A stretch of 64,000 bases of DNA from positions 64,931,753 through 64,995,752 of the forward strand of contig JBAIZL010000004.1 in assembly GCA_036971475.1 (NCBI GenBank). Direction: 5' to 3'. The stretch comes from Prosapia bicincta. Taxonomy: Eukaryota > Arthropoda > Insecta > Hemiptera > Cercopidae. This document shows, in pieces, positions 14,301-27,599 of the stretch. Position numbers and translations under genes: made by a program. Position 1 is the first letter of the stretch. The number at the start of each line of letters is the position of its first letter. The notes below the pieces were generated by a model. The model had not been told where the DNA came from and did no database searches. It was given only the letters and a program-made list of their open reading frames with translations.

Positions 14301-16560
14301 TGTAAGTAGGCTATGCCAAGCCAGTTAATCGGCCAGAAAGACTTTCATTGGAATATTAGTATTAACATTTCAGTCATAGGATCTAGTTTAGGAATCGAAA
14401 ATAAAAATATGAAAATAAATATCATTCTATCAATATTTGAAACAATTCCTAATTAATGGTAATTAACTTTAGGTACAGTAGAGGTAATGTCTGCTTTTGA
14501 AATGATATTATTTCTTGTAAATAGAAAAAGATTTTAAAAGCAAAAATAAAATTTTAAATATTTTACTTATACAATTACTTTTACAAATATAGTATACACA
14601 AAGGGTTTTAAAAGGTTTTTGAAAAGTTGTGCTCTGATAAAGCAATGTTTCCATGGATATATTTCACAGCTAGTAAATTAATATCCTTCACCTAAGTTTT
14701 ATTTCTAATATATACATGAAACCGCTAATGAAGCTACGCCCAATTGAGCTTTGAAAACATTGTACTAGGAGGGCTGTATTTTTAAATAATTTTCTAATAT
14801 CATTAAGGATTTTACATTTTGCCTTAGTTACCATTAGGGAGGTTTTAGGTTTGTTAAAATATTTATTCATAGCTCTCTGTTTAAGGTCAAATTAATTTAT
14901 GGAAAACTAGTGTAAACCTATATTATTAGATATTCCTGATCCATATTTAAAGATTACATGATTGTTATAAATTTGAGTAATGTTTAGTCGACTAAGAATG
15001 TAAAAGTAAGTTTCAACCAGTATCTTATTAATGTAGAAAAACATATGTGTCTATTGTAATTAAACTCTAAGCCCTAAAAGACTTTTTTGGATTGGTAAAT
15101 CAAACACCCTTTTTAAAATTCTTTACTAATAGGTTACGATGTTTATTCTATGTTATTACTGTGCTTGCCACATCATATATTCACTAACTGTTTTGCTTTT
15201 AAAATATCTGCATTTAATTATAAGAGTTTTAACATTATGATTTTTAATTTATTTATCTATGTTTGTTGTGCTACCTGATAATGGAAAAGTTTGCTTTTTA
15301 ATAATATACATAAATATTTCTAATTTAAGGCAACAAATTTACAGTTTTTTAAAATTCCAAGTATCTATTTTAATTATTTCGGCTTTGGACCAGTATACTG
15401 TTATCCGAGACTCCATCAGCGATATTAACTACCCTTCTGCTACACCTTTATAACAAAACAATCCTTCATTTCTTCCGGAAAATAATATCGATAGTGGGTT
15501 CTTCACGTTGAAATGTACTGTTTAATTAGAGACTTTTCTATAAATTCCCTCAGTAGATAAAGGCAATGCTTGTTGAATCGCGTGACTACAGGGAAAGCGT
15601 TCATTCGAAACTCCATCATCTAGTACCAGCCCTGTGGGCGGATGAGAAAATAAAAAGGGAAAGGGATTTGTGGATGCATAAAGACGGCCGCAAATGGTTT
15701 TTGGCGCTGCTTGAACTAGCGTCGAGATGAAAATTCCTCCCGCTTTTAAATTCCTTCCGCTGCAATAAAAGATTTAAAATTTGAATACGATGTGTAAATT
15801 GCGTGCTAGAGGTGGCTGTAATATGTGACTGCAATTCCCAATCCTCCTTAGATTTTCCTAAAATTGGAAAAATTCCAAAACAAAATGAGTTGCGTTTCAA
15901 TAGGTTAGAGGCAGAAGGTTTCAAGGCTAAAATAGTACATTATAAATTGTAAAATGTTCTTTAGAAAAGTTAACAATGGTTTAATTTTGCCACTTTACAT
16001 TTTTTAAAGAAATGAAATTAAATTTTTATGAAAACGTTTTAATATCGTAAATGAAGACAATGAAACTCATTAGCTACAACAAACATAAGAACAGTATATT
16101 TTTAACAGTTATATCGCCGTGGCGCAAGACATCGAAGAAACTATAGAAAGAAGACTCAAGCCGGCGACATAGCTATGAAACGATGGAAATGCACAACATG
16201 CCAAACTGAGTGAAATCTTGTCAGGATAATAGGAAGCGGAAATGACTCGATTAAAAGGGTCAATGTCCTACTCTTTTAAATCTATAAATTCCTGAATTCA
16301 ATTATAATTTTAATTATTTTTAGTTTGATTTTGAATGGATTTTATAGAAAAAGTGTCTATTAATATTAGAGGAGAAAGAAATAACCGTTTTAGTAAATAA
16401 ATTATATTTGAATTGAGTAATTTTTAATTTTGTTTAAAAACAAGATTATAAATACATATACACAAAATAAATAAAAAGTCTAAATAATTAAAAAATATGA
16501 CAGAATTGAAGGCTATGCATTAGCAGGACTGATAAAACGTACTCTGTAACCAATTCGCAA

Positions 16561-16563
<3 letters not shown>
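11357..16563. other. Long AT-rich stretch without a supported gene
   Basis: Open frames of 97 codons (13793-14086, -) and 102 codons (15616-15924, -) show no domain that I know. A GC-richer patch around 15570-15800 and a short coding-like run near 16110-16260 are discussed as findings. Nothing here justifies a gene call. Confidence 0.35.

Positions 16564-16617
<54 letters not shown>
16564..16617. repeat. (AT)n microsatellite
   Basis: About 54 bp of pure AT dinucleotide. Confidence 0.97.
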
Positions 16618-16619
<2 letters not shown>

Positions 16620-17147
16620 TAACAGTGTTACTTGTAAACAAATAAAGAGGTCAAAATTAGATAAATTAAATAATTATTGTGCCTAAGGGTTTTACATGTA
16701 CCTTGGTTACCATTTAGGAACTGTTAAATTTAATAAAATATTAAAATAGGGAAATTAGGCAAGAGGCCATTTTGGATAAAAAATAGCATACAAAATAAAG
16801 CAATATAAAGCGTTACAAGTGGAACTAATTATTAATTAACACATTTTAAATACTAATGCAAAATTGCCAGAAGACATGAAAATAGAGGTTGATATAATTC
16901 TTAGAAATACAAAAAAAATAAGTATTGGTTAAAAACAAACAGCATTATAATAAACTATATTTTCAATTTAATTTGTTAACCGTATAAAGTATGATTTAGA
17001 AATATATATATATTTAACTTACAAATTGAGTTGAAATTTATTTGTAAAACCTTTATAATACTATCCTAAACTACGGTCTTTAAACTGGAAAGCCTTTAAT
17101 GGATCCGTTCACCGGGAAAACCCTGAAACTGTTAAATCTCCGCGAGT

Positions 17148-17459
17148 TCAGTTTTTGAAATTAAAGTCAAATAACGGGTTCTCTGGCAGATTTTGATAAG
17201 CGTTAACACTGGTCTGCGATGGCTTGTCTAAACCTTTACCGGCGTCAGTCGTCTTGAAGGCGGTGGGGAAGTGGATGGGCGTGAGGGTGGTGCGTGCGCC
17301 CACGCGCGCCAGCGACGGCCGTCGCAGTGAATTTATCATTTGCTGTCTATTCTCACCTCGTTTTGTTCCTCTGTTATTGTTAAAGGTCCATGAATTATTG
17401 AAGTATAGAGTCATAGATAGAGAGTTAGTTCTCTTCGTATATAACCCATGTTCTAGCAA
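17148..17459 (-). CDS. Candidate exon in a CpG-rich patch, function unknown
   Basis: The minus-strand frame is open for 103 codons. Between about 17240 and 17330 it is far richer in G+C and CpG than anything nearby, and most third positions are C or G in the run that reads ARTTLTPIHFPTAF. A plausible donor, GCCG|GTAAAG, lies where the GC-rich part stops (exon edge at 17240), so the AT-rich C-terminal half of the ORF would be intron. An ATG at 17337-17339 precedes the GC-rich part, which could make this a first coding exon. I see no domain and no convincing pyrimidine tract for an acceptor. It could equally be a CpG-rich promoter or a transposon fragment. The plus strand is also open here, so the coding strand is not certain. 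Confidence 0.25.
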   Translation of the reverse strand: MLEHGLYTKRTNSLSMTLYFNNSWTFNNNRGTKRGENRQQMINSLRRPSLARVGARTTLTPIHFPTAFKTTDAGKGLDKPSQTSVNAYQNLPENPLFDFNFKN

Positions 17460-17484
17460 TAACTATTTAGATGTATTTGTATAG

Positions 17485-20400
17485 GACATTTTTAAAAATA
17501 TAACGGATAAACAAATCATGCAGACAAACTTTAGTTCAATAGTCAAACATTACACCCTTTAGCCAACTCAGGCCATTATCAATACCTTTCTACTACTTTT
17601 TAAAATTCGTTACTCGGTATTTTTCATAATTAAATGAATAATACCTTCCCTCAAAAATATTATAAAACGAAAAAACTCAGAAATCAATTAACAAATAAAT
17701 AACATTTTGCTACAATTAACTTACTTCTAATTATTTCCAGAGTTTATTAACTTCCCTTTTTTGTGCTTGTCTGATGAGTTTTTTAATTACTTTTCTTTTA
17801 CTTGAGTTTAACCATTCTTGTATAACAATACATATTTCATTACCAATCATGAAAACGAATTCAAAACATACATCGTGATCAAGGTCGTTCGTTGTAAACA
17901 CGGGATTTTTTTATTATATCTGTGATGGTGACACTAAGACAAATTTATTCTACATTCCGACTTGATATCTAATAAGAATGTAAACACGTTTCAGATATGT
18001 TTCACTTAGTTAACACTAGTTAATTAATACATTTTCACAAACATAAATTCGCTGAAATACACTAAACCTTCAATGAATTTTATTTTTATGACATTTTTCT
18101 TTACAATTTACTTTTGATATCATTCTCTACTTTAATAGTTTACATTAAATCCTAGGGCACATATAAATACTACTTCTCCTACACGCTAGTTTTTGTGCAC
18201 GAGTGCCGTAAACTGCAGTCGATTTGAAGTAAAAATTACAGACTTGTTGGAGTTCAAAGTTTGACATAAGAGGGATTATACATCTGTGGCTATCTCCGGT
18301 TGTGTACTGTGTTAAGCTTCCACTTCAGCATGTAATTCTTCTTAACCATTGCCAGAGCCTTAGTTCGAACGCCTGTTAACGTAGACTAACAAATCTGAGA
18401 GAGATTTATTCCTACGTTTTACAGCAGTAATCTCAAGGACCACTTGAAAAACCTTACATTTGAAGTAAAAAAGCAAATTGAATTAATTTAGTGCAGATTT
18501 ATTAACTTACATTTTTTTCAAAACATTTTCACTTTTTTAATGGAACACCATTTAATTTATATAGGTAGCTTCGTATTAATGATGTTCCTAAAACTATAAA
18601 AATGTAAAAACGAGGCAGTGAAAAATGAATAAGAAAAATATTCTAAATACCTTATTGCTGAGATATTCCAATGCAATAAGATAGTGGTTCAATCTAATGA
18701 CATTATCTGAGGATACTGATACAAATTAATAGTATTAATCATCTTTTACTTGTATACTTACATCGAGCTTACATTATACAATTGTCAACTGCAGTTTGTT
18801 ACATCTTAGAAATTATTTCTTGTTAGAATTACAAATTTTATTTAACATATAGGTCTACACTGATTGAGAATAGGAGTGTACGTATTTTAGGTTTACGTAT
18901 ATATACGTATATATATATATATACGCATAAATACATTTATATATATGAAGGAAAAATGACTGCTCAAGTATTGTGTTAGGGCGTGTGAATGTGACGCATA
19001 TGAATTTAAGTTTTTAACCACAATGTTAACTCATGTAAGAGACCTAGGACGCTATTAGAAAGCAGTACGTTGATACACGTATACTGTATATATGCTCAAA
19101 CATGGAAAAAATATGGGATACGTGAGTAACAGTAAGGTAAACTACTGACGTACTAAGGCATTAATGGGGTAACTAATAGCATATCTGCTATTCACTTATT
19201 AAATTACTAAATAATAATTGCTATGTAAGACTTCGTAATGCAACAATCACTGTATAACTCACTATAGTTCGTATTTTAATCTGTGACTTAGATATAGTCA
19301 CTCACTGTATTCAACGTAGAACTCTGTTAGTAAAAAATTCAGGTTTAGATTGGATACTGGCTTAGAACCACGAGAAACATAGAGTACCTGGATGAATTCC
19401 AAGAATTATTTCTCATTTGCTGAACGATGCGTGTGAGATAATACTAATATTTCGTATAAAGTGTACAGTACTATTAATTGTAACAATCAATTTTATTAAA
19501 ACGCCATTTTTAATACAGTTTAAGGTGCTGGAAATATTCTAAGACAGAAAAATGCCTGGAGCCACTGCCCTCTAAATATACGACCTATTTTTGTAACAAA
19601 TACAGTGGTCAGAATAAAGTAGATTTTTCCTAACACCTTTTAGCAAAGAGTTGAAATAATGTTGGATTTAGAAAGCAATAAAAATATTAAACGTTAAGGG
19701 TGTCCCATCAAGATCAAAATTCCTAAGTAAAAAGAGGCTAATTGCAGCTAATTAGACACTTATGCAAAGCTTTTCAATGATAGAGCTCTTTAGCCTGTCT
19801 AAAGCGAAATATTACTTTATAGCAAACCCAAATGTTTATAGTAACCATTCGCGTAAATCGCCGGAATTCAGTAGGGACATAAACATGAAAGTATTTAATT
19901 ACATATACAATGTTATATTTTATGACTATTAAATTAAACGAGAATATCAATAGTGTAATTCGTTGCTGCGACTTAAATTAACACTTATATTTTAATGCGA
20001 TTCCTAGAGAAACGGTTTATAAGAATTTGATTAAGTGTTTAAGATTACAGATATAAATTTTTATTTGTCAGCCTTTTTAGTTTTATAATAAATTTTAAAT
20101 TAAATAATAATATAGTTTTTCTGAAATAGGTGTCTTGTACGTAATTCTAGAAAAACATCTTAGTCAAATATTATTTTGTAGTTTGTATTTAATATATCAA
20201 ACTTTTGTATTTTAAACATCCTGTGAAAAAATGATTGTAAACCATTGTGCACATGAGGCCAGAGAATAGAAGTTCTATAAACAAAAAAAAAACCTAATAC
20301 GTCAATAATATTAAGTGCCGGTATCATGGGACGACGCTGAACTATCGTAGATGCTTTTAACAGTGGTTACGTTTAGTTCCATTGCGTTCAAGACCCATGT

Positions 20401-21030
20401 GAACGAATATTTATATGCATAGTGTCTTTATATATTGCATTAAGTTTTATACTTGAGGAAAACTTCTTCTAGTGTTGTTTTCCATTAATTCTTCTTCTCT
20501 TGCTGCTTTATATACGTCTATACAATAAAAAATGTTTCCTTTAAAAAAATTTAAATTTATTATGGTCTTCTTTAGGCATATACAAAATTTTAGTTATTGT
20601 TTAATAGTTTCTATCTCTTCTATATATCATTGTAATTTGATTAATTATAAATCCTATAACAATCAACTAGTTGTCTTATACGTATCCCGTAACAAAACAT
20701 CGCAAACACTAAAGTTTTCAAAGATTATCCTAAAATTACTTTTCAGAATCAAGGTATTTATTTGCGGGTATAAACGTGTTAACTACAAAGAGCTGTTAAT
20801 ACAAACGTGTGACGGTTTATTATTAGACAATGAGATGAGTGATATTCAACTAAAAGTGTGAGCAGGAGTAATAACCAGTTCCTGGAAATTAATCACAGTT
20901 ATTTGATCCTAATAGATTTTACCCCCAATAACGGAGATAATAGTAACTAGTTGTTCTAAATTTACTTACTGAAAGTACAAATCAAAATGCTAAATTCGAT
21001 TTATTGGAATTGTTTAGAAATTTCTTTAAC
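17485..21030. other. AT-rich stretch, nothing recognised
   Basis: Contains a short palindromic TATA/ACGTATATATACGT-type run near 18895-18930. No gene is supported. A 109-codon open frame at 20532-20861 (+) is Lys/Ile/Leu-rich, as expected of random AT-rich DNA. Confidence 0.35.
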
Positions 21031-21295
21031 GCAGACAAATTGAACCATATGTTTCTGCAACGATTTCTATTTAACAGCTTGCGTATTAATTAGTTTTAGT
21101 TTCTACAGTTACCGATAATGCAGACTAACTGAAGCATATGTTTCTCCAACTGTTTCTAATTAACAGCTGCCTCTTTGATAATTTTAGTTTCTTCAGTTAC
21201 CGATAATGCATACTAATTGAAAGATGAGTTTTTCCAACTGTTTCTAAGTAAAAGCTTGCGTATTTGATATTTTTAGTTTCTACAGTTACCGATAA
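21031..21295 (+). repeat. Three-copy tandem repeat, 88-89 bp unit
   Basis: Units start at 21031, 21120 and 21208. Each begins GCAnACnAA-like and ends with TTTTAGTTTCTnCAGTTACCGATAA. Shared internal blocks are CATATGTTTCT, CAACTGTTTCTA and AACAGCT or AAAGCTTGCG. Copies differ by roughly 15-20%. There is no coding potential. Confidence 0.9.
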
Positions 21296-22214
21296 GTGAA
21301 GAATTATTTTGTCAGGTTTATAAATGACAAAAGCCGTTTCGTTGTTATACAGATAGTCATCGTTACATAAAAATGTCTGTAATCAATGTTTATGATCAAT
21401 GTTTACATATCCCAGCACCAATACGTTTTGTCTATTACTCATTTTAATAATGTCATTTGCTGTACAAGGAAATGGATTAATTTTATTTCGAGTATATGTT
21501 TTTTGGGATGACGATAGTATAAATAATATACCATAGTTCTTAAAAATAATAATGGTAGCAATATTTAACAAAGAAAATAAATTTAAAAAAAAAATCCTGG
21601 TTTGCAAATTTCGATAGAACACTTAGATCATTTGTTAGATAGGCAAATGGATCATCAGTTAACATTTTATCCTTCTACCCAAATAAAAGCCTTTTTAATC
21701 TACCGAAAGGGCAAATATTTCTGTTCTCCTCATAACCCTATACAAGTGCGATATACCCTTTTTGTCCGCCCCAACCGATTTTTAAATCCTGCCTTTAACA
21801 CCTTTATTTTTCGGGAAAAAATATTTTCGTCGACCAATATAAATTATTTTAATTCACTGCACACCATCTTGATCACATTTGGCAAAGAGTCCCCTCTCCC
21901 CCGACTCCCTCTGTACTGCTTTTTTAATTTTGTACAAAAATAGAAACATTTTTCTTGCCTGTATTGAGATGGTTTGTTTTTTTTTTTTTTTTGTAAAACA
22001 TGTTGCTAGTTATTTTTAGCCATACATATGCTAAGAGGCTACTTCAAAACAAATACTAAATTTGTAACTTTCATGAACTGAGATCAATTATATTATAATT
22101 TCGTATCTCACAAATACTAAAAAAATAACCAAATAGAGACATTACTCCTGGAGACATATAGGTATTACGCGCTTCATGAAGTATAATAAAATATAAAATA
22201 TAGTTTATGCATTA
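21296..22214. other. AT-rich spacer, nothing recognised
   Basis: A 113-codon frame at 21602-21943 (+) lies in a C-rich stretch but shows no domain. A T-run of 18 is at about 21974-21991. Confidence 0.35.
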
Positions 22215-23379
22215 GGGTGGGTCGAAAAAAAACATTTTTTCAGAACCCTTTTGTGCGTAAAAGTGGCTTTTTCTAATAAGAAGATAAACCATAAAACATA
22301 TAAATATATTTCAACAATTTGCGGTCGCTTAACGTATTGAACGATTTCGACAAAGTTTGAAAAATACAATACATTGTTAAATTTTTTATATTACTTAAAA
22401 TTCTTATAATTAAGAGGTTCTAGTTTATTATATCAAAAAAATTACATTCTTATAAATAATAAATATTTTCCACTCACGTAACGCCATAGAAACACGGATA
22501 TTTAGAAGTATATCTTAGTTCTTGCTGTGGGTCACACTTTTCAATCGCTTTACCCAAAACAATCCACACCTCATTTGATTCACAACACAAACATTGGTTG
22601 TTTGTTTCCTGAGTTTATGAGGGAGGGCAAAAGTATTTTTTGATTTTTTCGATCGCAATTACCCTTAGGAGATTGCTCAGATCAAATAGAAAATCGGGAA
22701 TCTTATCTGTTGTCTCATTATTGATAAATAACTGCATTAAAGAGTTCTTAGATTGTATATAGGGTAAGATCCATCCGAAAATTTAAAAGAAATAGTTGGC
22801 TACATTGTAAAATGATTTTTTACTGTGTGCACTGTGGTTTGCAATAAAAAAAAACAATTATTTTACTGACGGACCAAAACATGTCTTCCAAGCAATCAAA
22901 CATCGCGATATTTACCCTTGATTTCCTTCAAGTTGTAAATTCAATTATAAAGAGACATGCTTTCTTAGCTCATCTAGAGAAACTTCTCTTGGCAATGCTT
23001 GAGATCGAGAAAGAATAAATTCGGGAGCTGGGTAACAAAAGAATCTTAAAAGCAAGAAAATCCGTATAACGTTAGCTTTCAATATTCGGACTATACTGTC
23101 ATTCTTAATTATCATCCAGTTCAGTAATTCAGTGTTGTGTATCCCCACAATGTTTCCTTACCTAAACGAATATGACAATAATTCACTTATCAAGTCGGAC
23201 CATAAACCAATGAAAGACATTCAAAAATATCCTTGTCACACTCAGGCTGAGCCTATAGAGAGTACGTTAGGCTACGACATGATTTGAAAAGATATTTATA
23301 TGTTTTATGTCGTTTTTCTTCTTATTACAATAGCCAACTTTACCGCACTCACGCGTTTCGAAAAAAAATTTTTCGACCC
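22215..23379. mobile_element. Non-autonomous DNA transposon with long terminal inverted repeats
   Basis: The ends mirror each other. The left begins GGGTGGGTCGAAAAA, the right (reverse strand) GGGTCGAAAAA. Further in, both share AAGT-GGCT, TAATAAGAAGA, CATAAAACATATAAATAT and CTAACGTA in the same order, giving TIRs of about 115-120 bp. TA flanks both ends (22213-22214 and 23380-23381), compatible with a TA target duplication. The left end has an extra GGGT. The internal ~900 bp holds only a 67-codon minus-strand frame with no transposase motif, so the copy is probably non-autonomous. Superfamily is not assigned; a TA duplication would fit Tc1/mariner-like elements. Confidence 0.75.
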
Positions 23380-23381
23380 TA

Positions 23382-26300
23382 TGTAATAACTGTCCATCAG
23401 TAGTGTTAAATATGATTCATATTTACAATCATATTTCAGATCAATTAATCTGTGTGTTAGGCTGAGAAAATAACTTATAATAATTATGTATGAAATGCGA
23501 ATGTGGGAACTCCAACTTTTAATTTAGAATTTCTGTCCAATCATATCAACAACCTAGGAGAATAACTAGAATTACAAAATTCTAACCTCAAAAATAACAG
23601 TTTTATTTAGAATACTAAAATTCTTAGATTCAACATAACTGCTGACCGATCGTGTGTTAATGAAATAGAGAATCTGGTCGTGGAAATAAATTATTGGCTC
23701 AATGAGTAAAATAAACCAAGTATATAGGAACAACATTCCGAGAAAATTTCCTTAAAGGTTTTACAGTCTAAATTCATAAATTCATGATTTTTACTTTATT
23801 TTAATTGTAGATGTAAATAATTTTTTATTTTTTGAAATTATACTACAAACTACATTTAACCATTTCAAAATATTTTCATCACGCTTTTAATCCCATTCTC
23901 ATCTGTACAAAGTTAATTATACGTTTTATTTTTAATGGAGAGAGAAAACATTTTACCTATTTTCGACCTATAACAAATTGTTATTCATATACAACCAACA
24001 TTTTGAAAATTGGTATAGTACAAGTCAATTATTTCTTGTGATTAGAAATGATACTAATTATCGATAAATGGTAAAATATACAGAAATATAAAAATGTTGA
24101 TGCTCTCTATTATTAAATAGGTACTTGGAAAATTATAACGCCTTAGGTCACAAGCTGCAATTATACGCTTTAATCAATATATATATATATTCCAATTAAA
24201 AAAATACCAGTAAGGAATTACCAATATTCCTAGACACACATCAATAATACCTGTTTCACGTGGTTTACTAATGGGTTTTTCATGTTTTGCAGACTCCTTC
24301 TTTTGTTTAGGAACCGCCCATCGTCCGGGCTAAGCTCTTTTTTTGTTTATTATTTAGAACATATGTAACAGAAATAATGTTCTTAATAGAATCTCAACAG
24401 CCTGAACCTTTGCTAGTTTTAAAACATTCTTTTTTCAGATGCGCAAACTCTCACTCAATTTTACTATGAAATTATATTCATTTACACAGTTTATTTTCCT
24501 TTGATTCTACATTATGTACACAGAAGTGAAGATAGATAATTGTTTTTACAGCTAGATTTCAGGCCAGTTTAAAACTGTAGATCTGAGATACAGTAGCACC
24601 ATAAGACTATCGTATGATGTTTCACCATTACCTATTGAATAATACGACTTAATTACTTAAAGAAGACTAACACTAGGAGACGAACAGCGTAAAAAAACTC
24701 TTCAAGAGCTTTTTCCTTAAACTCGAAGGCCTAAAATGAATATTTTGAGTTAACATATGAGGAAAAAAAAGGATAAAGGAAAGGGCATAATCTACGTGGA
24801 CAGTGAGGCTTATCTAAAGCAATCTTCCCAGTGAGATCAAATAGACGTGCTTTGCTACTGCCAATATCTCTGTTGTACTCCGTTGGTTTGTGCTTTCTCT
24901 TGAGAAAGACTATAAATCTCTTTCGAGATAGTTTATTTTAGTGAATCACAAAAGTTGGCGCAAAGACATTAAAAAATTAGGTACTTATTGGTTTTAGTAT
25001 GGTACTAGGGATATTAAACCTCTTGAGTATATACGGCTAATTTATGTCTACGTCTGACATATTCATCTCGAAAATGTTTATTCCTATATGTTACTAAATA
25101 TTTTGTAAATATAAATAGCACATTTTAAGGTAACTTACTGTAACATAATAACGGCGCTATGTTAAAATATGCAACGACAAATAAAACAGCAATTGTCTTG
25201 CTATGAATTATGAAATGGAAGAAATTTTAATTTTATTCTTTCCTATATATCATTGTCTTTTATTGCACTTGTATTTAAGTTCATTGTAAAGAAAGCCTTT
25301 CCCTGTATAAATAATATTTCTTAGTACTTTTTAACGATACCTGGACAGATTAGCATAATTGATATAAAAAGATCTGTAGTCGTCGTTTTTACAGTTTAGG
25401 CGATGGCTTTTTTTTGTTAACAATATTAGTGAACAAACAGGTATAATTTCGGGGTAGTTAAAACTCAACTGAACCATACATTTAAAAAGCATTAACCCAG
25501 CGGACGAATTATTTTAAGAAGTATGTCCACAGCATAGCCAGTAACTCACCCTCACGAAAAATATGTGTCACAACAACAATGAGCCCTCCTTAATCCCACT
25601 CCTAACCCACAAACTGCAGTATTAAGAAATTCCTCCCCACATCATTAAAATCCTAATATTCCCTACACCTCCTTTTCCGAATGTATTTATTGTGTATTTT
25701 TACGATACATTTATATATTTTATAATTTTTCTTGGGTCGCTTAGGTAGCAGCTTACGTAGTATTTAAATTATCAAATAGTTTTAGGATGGGTAATAGGAT
25801 AGCGACTAGTTGTCCTTTGTGATTTTAATTCGAATTATGTATTCTAAAGGTATAATGCATATAAACCGCTAATGAATTGGTTAATATAATGACTTTTATA
25901 AACGTACGATTCTAGTTACGAATTTATTTAGTCAAGTTAATCCTGACTTACGAAATCTTTGAACTAAAGCTTCAGAATATTTTTATGGAAAGATATTTAA
26001 TACAGGTCAACTACGAAAAACACAAATAGGAACACAATAGAGGTGTGTAAACATTATTTACAACTTATCAGGTTTTAGTATGGGAGACAACTTTTAAAAG
26101 AGTTTCGCTCGCCGACTCTAACAGGTAACTTTGTTCTGCTTCGTTCTAGGAATCTGTAAAGTCAATATAAACATGCAAGTATAGGAGTTTTAGCTTTAAG
26201 AACATATATTAAAATACTTTTCAACTCTTCAAATCATTTTCAAAGAGAAACCACTGCTATTTCAAAGGGTCTGAATGATTAAAAGAGTTTTTTTTTGAAA

Positions 26301-27599
26301 AAAAGACGATGTCAAAGCGTGTGTTACAAGTTTATAGGTTAAATGAAATATTTGTTTCTTACTTCCTATTTATTTTAAAAGCATATATACACCTAAGGGT
26401 AGAATTACAAAGTACAATGACATTTGTAAGTGACCGTGATTGTACTACTTAACGATCAGAAGATGTCTTTGCTATACGAAACTTGTTGTTACACTAGAGA
26501 GTTTGCAACTTTATAATTTGTAGCGTGTAACAGTGCATGTTAGTTCTCAGTCATTAAACACTTTCTATGTCGCTTTCCTAACGTATATCCATTAATTTGT
26601 TAACCTTAGATTCTGTTTTGTCTTTAATACCATATAATGTATATTGCGTAAAATAATCAATTTAAGTATTATCAATATTGGTATTTTGTAAATATCCTCT
26701 TTACACCGATTATTTATAATTTTATTTCGTTCTTTCGTTATTTGATTATCGTAATATTAACTCCATGTTATTATTGCATAACTTACTTTTTACCTTTTTT
26801 TATCATTAATTTGTCAATGGTACTCCTGTGTTCCCGTGTACATCATTGTGTACCCGTGATTTTAAAGCCTTCTTAGTATTCGCTTTGTCACAACTCTATC
26901 CACACCTTGTTATTTCAACCCTCAATACTTCTCTCGTAATAAATACACTCCTTAATACAATTTTCGACCTAATCCAAAGCAAGAGAACTTCTTTTATATT
27001 ATAATTCAACTATACAATTATTAAATTATGTTATTAAAACTATTTTGTCATTACTGTGTTACACACATTATTAGGTTGTATAACTATATATACAAAAACG
27101 TTTCTAAGAGCAAATATTTCATATCTAAAGAAATTGCCGCTTTATTGTTTCCGAATTCACTAATATCACAATATATTTTAGCAGACATAGCAGCTACAAG
27201 TTCATCTTCTTATCTTTTACATTTATACAACATACGTATTCTCATAACGTAACTCAGGAAAAAATCTTTCTTATTGAAAATATTACAAAGAAAATTTTTT
27301 ATTTGTCTCTCAGAGTTTAAATGCATCCTGTTACTAGTAAATTTTCACTTCATCATCTTTAAGTTTGATTATCTCGGCTTCTGGGTTTCTATTTAAGTTT
27401 AAACAAATTACTATTATTTATTATTATTATTAATTAAGTTAATAATACAGAACTAAACGTTCAGCATCACAACGAAAAAAATGAAAACACAACAAAATTG
27501 AAAATACACACGCAAAATCTGTAAAAAAGAATGTATTTACAAAACATTCACTTTTCATAACATATACATAAATTAAATATTTATAATAGCCAAAGCCCA
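23382..27599. other. Long AT-rich stretch, nothing recognised
   Basis: A short (AT)n run at about 24178-24191 and a strongly C-skewed patch near 25540-25680. No gene, RNA or repeat pair that I can support. Confidence 0.35.

Noticed and set aside
20532..20861. 109-codon plus-strand ORF
   Set aside because: Composition is what random AT-rich DNA gives (Lys, Ile, Leu, Phe, Tyr), with no motif.
22945..23148. 67-codon ORF as a transposase of the TIR element
   Set aside because: Too short and without DDE/D or DNA-binding motifs.
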